DNA from: Crotalaria pallida
Lineage: Eukaryota; Streptophyta; Magnoliopsida; Fabales; Fabaceae
NCBI GenBank assembly: GCA_037953625.1
Contig: CM075652.1
Span: 11,676,501-11,740,500 of the forward strand
Length of the DNA stretch: 64,000 nucleotides
Direction: 5' to 3'
This document shows positions 21,068 through 31,900 of the stretch, piece by piece (the first letter of the stretch is position 1; every line of letters begins with the position of its first letter). The notes beneath the pieces were generated by a model. It did not search any database. It was given only the letters and a program-made list of their open reading frames with translations, and was not told the DNA's origin. The position numbers and the translations under genes are program-made.

Positions 21068-22074
21068 AACGGTTTTGGTCTACACCTTTGACCAAACAAG
21101 TGCATTTATGCACTAGTTGACTTGACCTTGTATTACAGGTAAAGGGACAATCCTGCAAATTCCATCCGGTTTTTCCTACCTACCACGTTTTTTCACTTTC
21201 TTCTCTCACTTCGAACTCAACCTCACTCCTTCTTCAGCTTCACCCCTTCTATTACAGCTTCAAACATCAAGCAGAGCAACTTCGAACCACACTTCGAGTA
21301 TCAATCATCAAACATCAAACACCACCAGCACCACACTTCGAACTTCACTCCTTCTTCTGCTTCACTCACTTCGAACTTCACTCACTTTCCTGCAACTTCG
21401 AACCCTTCTTCAGCTTATTCAGCTTACCACCAGCACCACCGACGGTCTCTCCCTCACACGCGGTGTCCCTCCATCTCCATACGTAAGCATTTTTGAGAGG
21501 TTTTAAGTTATAAATATTTTTCTGGAAACAAAAATTATTGGAAACAAAAATAAAAAAATGTCTGGACTAAATTATTCAACAATAAAAATTTATTCAACAT
21601 TAAAAAAAATTATTCAACAATATAAATTTTAACTTATAAAAATTTTGGAAGTTACAAATTATGGATCTAAATAATGAGCTATGTAAATAAATGTTGTAGT
21701 TAGATATGGATGAATATAAATATTGCGGATGAAAATATGGAAGAAAACATTTTTCTCTTGGAATAAATAATGTGCTATGTAAAATAATATGAAACTATAA
21801 AATAATATGGAAGCTCTAAAATAATATGGAAGAAATAATGTGCTATGTAAAATAAAATTGGAAGCTATAAAATAATATGGAAGAAATATGGAAGGCCCAA
21901 AACGGAAGCTAAAAATTTCCGTTGTGGTTGATTTCTAACGGAGGGTGTAAATATACACCACTCCAAGTCCAACCTTTACCTAATCTTCATTACTAACCGT
22001 TGGATGAAATCTGGCAAGATTCAATGGCCTACATTCCAAGTGCATGGCATCACCGGGTGTAGACCATAATTTCA
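21068..22074. mobile_element. MULE-like element with possible captured sequence
   Basis: The terminal word GGTCTACACC occurs near 21077 and, inverted, near 22057. A perfect 11-bp flanking repeat CTTACTCTTTG (21057-21067, 22075-22085) fits the 9-11 bp TSDs of Mutator-like elements. Inside, 21180-21480 is CT-rich with repeated ACTTCGAAC words and ends in a donor-like ATACGTAAGC, quite unlike the AT-rich rest. That could be a captured host 5' leader (Pack-MULE style). A degenerate ATAATATGGAAG repeat fills 21700-21900. Confidence 0.6.
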
Positions 22075-22134
22075 CTTACTCTTTGGCTTTGCGCCAGTTT
22101 TCTTTAGTCAATGAGTTTGCTTTCTAGAATATTT

Positions 22135-22500
22135 CTATCATGCAATCTAAATTTAGATGGTTGCTATGTAATCTTTTGTTAAACTAAAGAATTTGTCACC
22201 TAATACATGTATGTTATGTCATTGCTTAAAGTAATCAACATTTATTTTTGCAATTTGGTCTAGCATAAAAATAATCAATTTAATGTTGGACTAAAATAAT
22301 CAATTTAGTCCAACATAAAAATAACACATGTATGCCATTCATTTTACAATCTAGTTTTTAATGTTGGACTAAATTGCAAAAAAAAGATCAATTTTGACTA
22401 CTTTAAGCAATGACATGACATATATTTGTATTAGGTGGCAAATTCTTATAGTTTAACAAAGGGTTGCATAGCAACTATCCAAATTTAGATTGCATGTTAG
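22135..22500. mobile_element. hairpin MITE
   Basis: Inverted arms of about 150 bp, left CATGCAATCTAAATTTAG, right inverted CATGCAATCTAAATTTGG. They run through TTGTTAAACTA and GTCATGTCATTGCTTAAAG-like words with few mismatches. The whole could form a long imperfect RNA hairpin and feed small-RNA production. Confidence 0.7.
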
Positions 22501-23580
22501 TAACTCCCTAATTTGTATCCCTGCCAATTTATTTATTTATTTATTTATTTTTTTGTTTTGTGTTGGTTCGCTGCTTTGATTAGTTAATTTAATATTCATT
22601 TGAGCCAACATTCTTAATACTTATGCCATATTCCAACTTATCAGCAACTACTACTCCTTATCTTAATTTTAATGCGTTAGTTTAATGATTATCTCAATTC
22701 TTTAAAATGTTACAATAAGTATCCGGTTCGTATTATATTTGTAGTGTTTTGGTAAGTCAATTTTTCTCATCCAAATTCATTTTGTGGTGAGATCTTTTGA
22801 ACTTCCTCTCCACACTCAAAAAAATAATTATTACATAATTCCTTTTAAAATAGTAATTAATTAAAATTTTATTAATTAAGTATTAATGCGCGTTTTGGAA
22901 ACTCATTTTTCTTCATCTAAATGTCGAGGTCTTATGTATTTTCCTCTTTGCATAAATTCCTTTTTTCTAAGTAGTAAAATAAAACGTTAATTTAATTTGA
23001 ATTACGTTACAAATGAATAGTGAAATTAAAATATTCCTTTATAAAAATTACATGAGTTTTATTAAATAAGTTTTAACAAAATGTGTTTTACGAAATCCAC
23101 CGTTTCTTCCCTAAATAACAAGATCTTGTGCATGTTCCTCTCCGCATCAACCTTTTTAATGAAAAAATAAAATTAAAACAATAAGAACTACGTAGCCTTG
23201 ATTCCTCATTTTATGAGGGTACGTAGAATCAGGAGCAACTTTGTCAGGCACAATAATAAAAAACAAATAATTTTTGGCAAATCAATTAGTTAGGCCTTTT
23301 AATTAAAGTCAATCAAGGTACAATTTTCGAATGGGCGAACGGGATGCTAATACCTTCCCCGGCTCGTAACCGACTCCCGAACCCAAAATCTATCTAGTGC
23401 GAGACCAAGCTTTATCTGTTTTAATTAATAATTAATTTTTCCGCGATTTCGAAACAAAATGCGGTGGCGACTCCATATTGGATCAATCGACCCTGTCGTA
23501 GGCGAGGCCCCAAGGGCCACCCAGGACCCATGCCGCGACACTCTTTGAGGCGAATTGAATTTCGGGGACGAAATTCATGT

Positions 23581-23594
23581 AAGTGGGGGAAAAT
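23581..23594 (+). promoter_or_regulatory. polypurine tract
   Basis: AAGTGGGGGAAAAT directly before the right LTR, preceded by the word TTTCGGGGACGAAATTC typical of the pol-LTR boundary in Tekay-type elements. Confidence 0.7.
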
Positions 23595-26350
23595 TGTAAA
23601 TCCTCAATTTAATTAAGTAATTATAGTTAGTAAGTAGTTAGATTTATTAAATAGTTATAATTATAAGTAGTTAAACGATAATAGGAAAAAGAATTTTTAT
23701 GTTTTGGTGCATATTTTATTTTTAAAAAGGCTTTGGAATAGGTTAGATTGTGTTAAAAAAAATTAAAAAAAAAAAAAGTTTAACACATGGTGCACCCAGG
23801 CGCACCAGCATGGCGCCCAGGCGCACCCAGTCCCATATTACTCCCTCTAACCAAAGTTCATGTTCCTCAAACCCTAGAAGATTCAAACTCAAAATCACCC
23901 CAAAATCAAACAAGATTTCCATCACATATTCAATCTCCATCACTATCTCATCAATTTCGCTCTCTAAAAGTCCCATATTACTCCATCTCCTCACATCTCC
24001 ATCAACACCCATAAACCCTAACTTGTAGAATCAATAAGCTTTGGCCATAAAACTAAGAAAGAAAGCTTAGAAGGTGTTGGGGAACAAGAATATAGGAATC
24101 AAAGTGGGTATATAGGAGCTTGGAGAGAAGTCTCTCTCTACCAATGTTTTGAAAACCGGACCGGTTATTGAACCGGTCAAGGTATTGGTTCAAGGTTCAA
24201 TGGTTGGATCGTGATCGAACCGTGGTCCAACCGGTCTTAATGTAGGCGTGTGTATATAATCATATAATTTAGTACTTTTTGTGTCTTTTTGCTTTTTTCT
24301 GTTGATTATTGATACTGCCTTCTTGTATGTCACTCACTGTTATTTCTTTTTTCACTTCACTTCTTTGCCTCTTTGGCTTTTTGATTTTTGATTTTTCTAA
24401 GTTCTAAAATCTAAAGTTTTAATATTCTTTCTCGTTGAGATGAGAGCAAACGCGTAATTGAGACTCATATTGGTGCCGTTTAAGTTTCTAGCATATAGGA
24501 TTTTGTTATTTTAAAAGAAAAATTTAAAAAAAAAAACCAAATTTTTGCTGAATTTGGGCTTCCAAATTCAAACCGGGTCAAACCGGTTTTCCACCGGTCC
24601 AAACCGGTTTTCCACCGATTTTGACCGGCTTTGGCGGTTTAATACCGGTTCAACCGGTTCAATCCCGGTTTTTTTCCAGAACGGTTTCTGGCTTATTCAG
24701 GATCGGCACCTCCACCGGTTCACCGGTACGGCCGATCCAGTCCGGTTTTCAAAACCATGCTCTCTACCACTTTTCCTTCTCTCTCCTCTTCAAGAGGTAA
24801 GAGGGGGTTATTTGTATTAAATTAGGGAAAGATTTTAATGATAGTAATAATGACATATTTAGGTGTATATGTATGGTTTGTTAGGAAGTGGAATCAAATT
24901 GGTATGAATTATTGAGTTTATACTCTCTTTATGTATTATGTCTTGTATGTTTTATGCATTAATTTATGTGTTGTTATTGTGAATATGTATTCTTAGTTAT
25001 GAATTAGTTACTTATGTATTGATTTGGTACTTGTCAATTATTAAATTTAATTATTGATAGTTAGGAAAAAATTAGGATAAAGGACTTTCTAATTGAAATT
25101 GAACCCAAACAATTACAATTTTCCAAAGAACAAGGGATTCAAATCCAATTAAAAAGAGACTAAGGACATGCATCATACATGGTGTAAATGTGGACGTTAG
25201 GGTATGGGAAAAACATACGTTTCTATTCGTGAAGGAAAGAGTGACTAGGTTGTGTTATTGAAACAATCGCTGAGAATTATTATGGAAAACTTTTATCTTC
25301 CAAAGGATCGGATTTGCTAGCCGTGTCGAGGATTGGTTTTATGCAAACCATAATAATTATGTCAGTTGCTTTGGCTCTTTGTGGCCGGTCGAGGGTGATC
25401 CCTGCTATATCCAATTTGAACGAATCAAACCAAATTGTATGAGGAACCTCGAAATGAGGTGAAGTACTCTGCAAGCAAAGGTTGGGGGATGCTTACTCCC
25501 GATCGGTTTTCCCAGGAGTGGAGAGTGGTGTGAGGAAAAATGAAAAGTGTGCAATGTAAAGAAAACGAAATGAAAAGTGAAAAGAAAAAGAAAAGGGGAA
25601 AACGAAATGCATATGAATATTTCAATATTTGAGTCCAATACAAAAATGAAAAACTAGAAGAAATGAAAGATGAAAAAGAATGGTATTGGATTCATTTATT
25701 GAATGAAAATGAGTGACGTGCATGCATCATCACTTTCAATTTCTTGAATTGCATACAATCACACTCTTTTATATTACTTTATGTTATGTAATATAATGTG
25801 TGTGTGTGAGATTATGAATGTCAATGCACTTATATATGTTTTATTATTGTTGTTAAGTGTTTTTCTTAAATTAAATCAAATGAATCACCTCTTTGTTGCT
25901 ATTTTTAGGTACCCCTAATGAGGAGCTTCCCACTGTTCCCTCTGCCGAGAACGATTACACTCCCCCTGATGGAGGGTAATGCTCATATCATACTACTAGT
26001 GTCACATATGTGCATATGTTGTATTTCCTTTTGATGTAAAATATGAGAATGTAATAGTGGTTGTACAGGATATCCATATATCCTCCCTTTTGATAAACTT
26101 AGCTTTTTATCACAACCACTTTTGATGTAACTAAATGTTATATGGACGTTGACTCTAAAGTATTTTGTAATGACGCTTATACTTAAATGATATGAATATG
26201 TGTGTTAGTATATCTAGTTTGTTCTAGTTGTAACAGGTTAAATTTTTATTTTGGGGAAAAGTTCACATTTCAAACGGAACCTTGCCAAAATTTTTTAAAA
26301 TTTTCAATTATTGCATTAAAATAAATATAAATTTAGGAGTAGGTGTTACA
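23595..26350 (+). repeat. right LTR of Tekay-type element
   Basis: Starts TGTAAATCCTC and ends AGGTGTTACA. The first 2 kb are unlike the left LTR; the last ~670 bp match it. A hAT MITE with its TSD adds 626 bp. A short stretch of GGCGC/GTGCACC words lies near 23788-23828. Confidence 0.7.
24142..24759. mobile_element. hAT-type MITE rich in AACCGG words
   Basis: Terminal inverted repeats CAATGTTTTGAAAACCGGAC and, inverted from the right, CATGGTTTTGAAAACCGGAC. The perfect 8-bp TSD CTCTCTAC (24134-24141, 24760-24767) is the hAT signature length. Both subterminal regions are crowded with ACCGGT/CCGGTTC words in both orientations, as in hAT elements whose transposase binds subterminal repeats. It has no coding capacity. 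Confidence 0.88.
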
Positions 26351-26357
26351 CACCTCA

Positions 26358-26360
<3 letters not shown>

Positions 26361-26390
<30 letters not shown>
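26361..26390. repeat. (TA)n microsatellite
   Basis: A run of about 14 TA units just after the LTR end. Confidence 0.8.
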
Positions 26391-26392
<2 letters not shown>

Positions 26393-26454
26393 TAAAGCCT
26401 AGAGTCATGAATATGGGAATTATTTCTGCTTTGTGCTAATTAACTATTTTTGGA

Positions 26455-26790
26455 GGGATGTTCTATAATGCTTCGGGCAAGTTATTTGCTCTGGGCAATT
26501 ATTAGTTTTTTTTTTATGTATTTATTAAGTTAAAAAAATATGTTTTGGGTAGTTTTTTAAATTGATATATACATGCTTTATTTTTAGTTTTTTTAATATA
26601 TGTTTTATGACACATGTTAAAAAAAATTCATATTCAGCAAGTCTGCATTAAAAATTGATATACTCAGAAATTTTTGTTCAATATTTTAATGCAGTTTTAC
26701 TTAATATAATTTTTAATACAGATTTAATCAGTATAATTTTTAAAATATGTCAATTTTTAATGCAGATTTACTCAATATTAGAGAAGGCTA
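26455..26790 (+). repeat. AT-rich dispersed repeat, copy 1
   Basis: It shares GGATGTTCTATAATGCT-like and CTCTGGGCAA start words and several TCTGCATTAAAAATTGA words with 27686-27960. Probably a non-autonomous DNA element of unknown class. Confidence 0.4.
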
Positions 26791-26824
26791 TTAGCTATTA
26801 CTTGGGCCTTAAGAAAAATTCATT

Positions 26825-27475
26825 TTGCACAAACTGATGTGGAACCCTTTTTCATTGCCAAAGCATTGTTTCATACTTTGGCTTGCTGTGTTGGACAGGT
26901 TGAAAACTAAGGACTTGATGTTCAGATATATGCAAGTGAATCCGATTTGTGATCTCTGCAATAATAGTGTCGATTTTCGTGATCATCTTTTGTTTGAATG
27001 CAATTGGAGTCGTGAGCTTCTAGAGCAGATTTGTAGCTGGATCTGTTTGAACAATTAGTGCTATCGATTTGGAAATTCGCATGGTGCAGGTGGCTGAGAT
27101 TTGGTTTCAGGGACAAAACTCGAAGGAAGTTTATCTATGCAGCCATGGCCTCATGTGTGTATCACATTTGGATTGAAAGGAATCAAAGAGTTTTTACTCA
27201 AAGAAAATTGCGACATATCAAGTGTTTGTTCTACTCAAGAAGGAATTAGCTATTATATTGTCTTTAATTTTTCCAGAGTTTAGAAGGTGGTCAAATGTTG
27301 TTTTAGTTGGCCGTATTTTAGATGAACTTTAATTTCTTTGTATTGGTTGTTTAAATTTTTGACCTTGAGTTTAATTTTCAATCCTACATAGTAGGTGGGG
27401 AAATTGAACCAAGGTTGTATGAGTTTATTTTTTACACGTTGGAATGAAGATTACTACTTCTAAAAAAAAGTTTTT
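26825..27475 (+). pseudogene. LINE 3' relic with zf-RVT domain
   Basis: Two frames separated by a stop and a shift at 27056-27060. The first holds the zinc-binding reverse-transcriptase-associated domain: P-K-H-C-F-I-L-W-L-A, D-R-L-K-T-K-D, then C-D-L-C and H-L-L-F-E-C as ligands. The second gives C-V-Y-H-I-W-I-E-R-N-Q-R-V-F, the usual last block of such LINE ORF2 proteins. An untranslated tail runs to an A-run at 27463-27470. It is 5'-truncated, as most LINE copies are. Confidence 0.75.
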
Positions 27476-27489
27476 AGCCTATATTAGAA

Positions 27490-27960
27490 AGCATATAATA
27501 AAAAAATTCAAATTAAAATAACAAAAATATGTATATATCAGTAAAAAAAAATAAAATTCAAAACATATTTTTAATTTATCATATACATTAAAAAATAAAA
27601 AAAAAACAGCCGAGCATTTTAACAAAACTCCGGTCGGAGCATAGTGGCATCATCCATTTTTGGATTCCATGTGGTAATTAAACAAGGTGATGCTACTATG
27701 CTCTGGGTTTTAATACATTGGGCAACCTTTTTTTTAATCTATGTTTTGGGTTTTCTGTTTTCCTAATATATACATTTTTTGTTATTTGGATTTAAATTTT
27801 TTTATTATATGTTTTCTGACACAGGTAAAACAATTATATTATGTAAATCTGCATTAAAAATTGACATATTTTAGTAAATATACATTAAAAATCTGTATTA
27901 AAAAATATTCTGAGTAAATCTGCATTAAAAATAATTTTTTTAAAAAAAAAGTTGCCCGGT
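27490..27960. repeat. head-to-head AT-rich repeats
   Basis: GGAGCATAGTGGCATCATCC (27636-27655) and, inverted, GGTGATGCTACTATGCTC (27686-27703) face each other across a 30-bp spacer. AT-rich arms extend outward. The right arm resembles the repeat at 26455-26790. Two copies of one element in opposite orientation, or one long inverted repeat. Confidence 0.45.
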
Positions 27961-28448
27961 ATATTGTAAACTAGAGCAACATAGAATTTCCCATGAAAGG
28001 ATACAAACAAGTCTTTGATTCTCAAAGTTGTGATGAATCTTTCCAAGAAAAACAGATCTCTTCGATTTGTATGAGATTGAAAATACAGATTGACCTATGT
28101 CATTATTATGAACATTTACAAGGAAAATATTTTCAATGAAAAATACACCGGGTTTGTTTTTTGGAATATAGGCGTATTGGAGTAAAAAAATTTGGACACT
28201 CCTTGTCGAAAAAATTTTAAGTAAATTATAATTTTGAGATTTTCCCACTTAGAATAGGATACTGTTTTAATTTGTGGGGTTCAAATTCCACAATTCATGA
28301 TAGCTCTATAAATTAGTCCCCAAACCCCATAAATTGTTCCCTAAACTTCATTTTTATCCAAAATTTTAAGTTATCTCAAAGTTATCGTTACCCATTTCCA
28401 TCTTTGTCTTTCTTTTCTAAATTCTTTCCAACCTTATTCTCAATATAT
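27961..28448. other. unassigned spacer
   Basis: Low-complexity AT-rich DNA. The minus-strand frame through it has no recognisable domain, and I see nothing else in it. Confidence 0.4.
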
Positions 28449-28715
28449 TCCATCCATTTCACAATATAAGTATTTTAGATGTCACACATAGATTAAGAAG
28501 TGTAATCAATATGTCTGCCTATATTAAATTTTTGTACATTTTTCTTCTACCATTTGGTAACCCTCTATAATTAATTCTTCACTCATTATCTCTCTATAAT
28601 AATTAGAGGAGAAATTACAAAAACCATAAGTATGTTGCATCGGTTTTATAAAAAGACTTATATTGTGAAAAAAAATTCTTAAGTCCTTGTGAAACAAAGT
28701 GAGTACATAGATAAA
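28449..28715. mobile_element. Stowaway-like MITE
   Basis: Ends CATCCATTTCACAATATAAG and, inverted, TTTCACAATATAAGTCTTT, the classic terminal words of Tc1/mariner-type MITEs. Internal sequence is AT-rich and non-coding. Confidence 0.5.
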
Positions 28716-28953
28716 TGTCATATAAAAAATTTGAAAGTTAATTTCTTGTGAAAACCCCAACCTTTTAACTTTCCATATCTAAAAAACGGTGGAGCCAAAA
28801 AATGATGGAGTGGAGGTAGAGAACCTTAGGGTTTGTTTGGTGGGTAAGATAAGAAAGAAATGATAAGATAGTTGTCATATCTTGTTATTATCATCAGTTT
28901 GGTGATCCAGCAGCATATGACAATGTTATCCTATTGGCCTATCATATCCTATC

Positions 28954-31900
28954 GAGTTAATACTCACATAGGTCTCCGAAAGATACCTGTGGAATTAGTT
29001 TGATCCCTTAAAGATTTGTGGAATCTCTTAAACCCCCAAAGATCATTTTGGAATCAGTTAGGTCCTTGAAAGATTTGTGGAATCTCTTAAACCCCGCAAA
29101 GATCAATTTGGCATCACGTTAGTCTCCCAATGAGGGACTTAACGGAATCCTACGTGGTAGGTTAAATGCTTTGTTGGCCCAAATGTGGCACCTTAACATT
29201 CCATTTCCAACACATAATTGGGGCCAACAAGAATTTAACATGCCACATAGGATTCCACCAGGTCCCTCTTGACGAAATTGGATGGGGGATTAATGTAACA
29301 CCCCGATTCAGCAACTTGAAAACTTAAACTCAAAGTAGTGAAAATTAGGGCCATTTTTTTTTTAAAACAAGTGTTATGTGAACATGAGAACACTTACACT
29401 TTTAAAACATAGTTGCAATTAAAACTCGTGTTCTCATATTACATGCACTCTTTCAAGTTCCAAACCGAGATGTCACAAGACACCGCACTTTGAAACTCGT
29501 TTGCAAAAGCATCATTCAAAACGTAGTCCGTTTACTTGTTTCAAAACGCTCATGTTAAATAAAAACTTTTGCCGGGGAACAGTATGATAGAGCTAGGTAA
29601 CTAAGAACTTACACTGGAGTACATTCCGCCAGGGAATTTCCTAGCTTCTAGTCATGCTTCCTAATACTCGTCGTCTACCTCCGGACTTTGGTTGATGAAG
29701 CCCCCCCCCCCCCCCATGCTTCCGCTGCGCCATCTACCCGTTGCAATATCAGCGGTTGCCGATACGACAACAAGGTAGGAGAGAGTCAGTGTTCCGAACA
29801 CTAACGGGTTGACCTTGTGGTCTCAGAGTAGATTCGAAATAGAAAGGTACAAATGATGTAACGTAGCATTATAACTAAAACAACATACTCAAGAATGCAA
29901 TCATCATCAACATCAATGCATCTAACATGTTACACACATAACATGAATCACAACAGTAATAAAGTCATCACCATCTTCATCATAAGCACAAATGCTTTAC
30001 TCAAGTTCTTATCATCACATTCTCAAAGTCTTTCTCATGAGCTTTCACAACTGTTCTCATTCCTTCTTTCCTCATAATTTCCACACTTATTACTTATTCC
30101 AAGAATTCTTTCATCTTATAAATCTTATTCAATGCTTAATGCTTTGATATACCTTTCTTCGAAACATCTTTGTCTTTTAAGTTTTATTATTTCGGTTAGC
30201 ATCAATGATGAGGGGGAAACATCATTGAGCTCACACACGTCTACATCTCCTCGGTCAACCACCCAACCTAGTCGGAAGCAAACAGGAGTACAAGACCTTT
30301 ACCACGCGGGCACGACAGCTGTCACACAAACAAATGGTCCCAGACCAGGAGGCCCAGCCTCAAATCAATTCAATTCATATCATATAATCAAGGCACGCTC
30401 TCAGTGGCAATCACAAATGCCCCGTTCCAGTCCCTCTCACTGTTCCTGAAATGCCATAGGGGTGACAGCACTATTCCGGTCCCGGGTGCAGAACTTACCA
30501 CGGCATTAGACCCAGTCCCTACCACGTTAGTACGCCACATGTGGGATTTATTCCGCCCAAAATAGTACTCAAAGCCTCATGGCGTTTTACCGCCCTAGCT
30601 TACCCTATTGCATTCACAACCCGAATATCCTTGATATCCGGGGTACCTTCATCTCCACTACTTCGATACGACACTCATGCCTCACCGCGTTTATAAATGT
30701 CTTTTAAAGTCTTTTAATGTTTTACGATTTACTTAACGGCTTACTCCTAACAGTCGGCTCGTCCTTGGCGCATCCCTTCAACGAAGCCCGACCACTAAAC
30801 GCAAACCATTCCCCCTAAATCTCCATGGCCCTTGGCCTCAACATCAAATTCTCATAAGCTCATTCTCCACATATTCCTCATCAACATCATCCATCTCTCT
30901 TCCTCGTATTTCTTAAAATATCTTTCGCAAAACTTTTTCAAAAGATAATATTTCCAAAAACTTTCGCAAAATATCGTTTTCACAAAAACTTTTCAAAAAA
31001 TCTCTTTTCAAAACCATTTTAAAAAAAATCATATTTTTGGATGAGTGTTAATGGAGGAGCAAGCTCAACTCAACACTAATCTTCTTTCCAAAAACATGAA
31101 CGAGGAATCACATCTCCATTCAATCACATCACACTTTCACAACCACGTTCTCTTTCAAATCTCAACTCAGCATATCTATCACAATTCATTCATCTCATGA
31201 CTTACTTCTTCCTCAGTTTTATTCGCGTCACGTTTATCTCTTTCTCAATCATTCTCATACTTTCTCTTCATTCTCAACTCATCACTTATTTCTTCCTCAA
31301 TCATTTCTCATGTTTCTTATTCATTTCTCTTTTCTGTTTTCAACTTATCTTATTACTTTCACGGTTCCATCATCATTTCACCATCCAAACATAATCAAAC
31401 AATTTCTCAATAAAATAAAGTATGCACAATAAATAAACATTTAGTATGCAGACAAATAAACATTTAGTATGCAAGTAAGACAGGTAGACATCTAATCACA
31501 ACATCCATGTTGCCTAATTCGCAGTACTCTCACAATCCGTCCATTCGGATTGCGAGCAACCACGTTACGGGATCACAACACTCTCACTCACCTGGATGAC
31601 GACACATCCAAAAACTTTCCAAGATTTCCAGTCGCTAACCTTGCCACGTTCCCTTCGCGTCCAATACCCGAACTAGACATTTTTCCCCGTGCGTTAGAAA
31701 CGATTTACGTGAATTCTTAATTTTGTTTTAAAACACTCTTTGAAATAATTCCTTTCTTAAAGACACATTACTAATATGAAAAAGGTTTCAAATCCAAATC
31801 AGATCTCAAAAGAGTTTTCAAGAAAGCTTTGAAATAATCTCTTTATCAAAATAAAATCCATTTATCTTAGCTTAAAACACTTGATTGAAAAATCAATTTC

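Larger units (their letters stand above)
20154..23540 (+). mobile_element. Ogre/Tat-type solo LTR
   Basis: Starts TGTAGATACCC and ends GCCGCGACA, with perfect 5-bp TSD CTCTT (20149-20153, 23541-23545) inside the host gypsy element. The 3' part has the Ogre/Tat hallmark words: GATGCTAATACCTTCCC near 23344, GTAACCGACTCCCGAAC, and GGTGGCGACTCC near 23463. There is no internal coding region. A MULE-like element (21068-22074) and a hairpin MITE (22135-22500) inflate it to 3.4 kb. Confidence 0.75.
15422..26350 (+). mobile_element. decayed Tekay-type Ty3/gypsy element
   Basis: Left LTR 15422-18564, PBS 18570, gag remnant, integrase remnant, PPT 23581-23594, right LTR 23595-26350. The integrase C-terminus with its GPY/F motif and the chromodomain-like tail point to the Tekay chromovirus lineage. 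Most of gag, protease, RT and RNase H is gone in one deletion. The two LTRs align only over their last ~670 bp, and no TSD can be found (AAATG versus CACCT). This is a recombinant between two related elements rather than one clean insertion. It hosts an Ogre/Tat solo LTR (20154-23540) and a hAT MITE (24142-24759). Confidence 0.7.

Noticed and set aside
23743..24028. Open frames on both strands
   Set aside because: They lie in the right-hand LTR of the Tekay-type element, overlap each other and show no domain.
24545..24820. Plus-strand frame of 91 codons
   Set aside because: It lies in the CCGG-repeat end of the hAT MITE and crosses its boundary.
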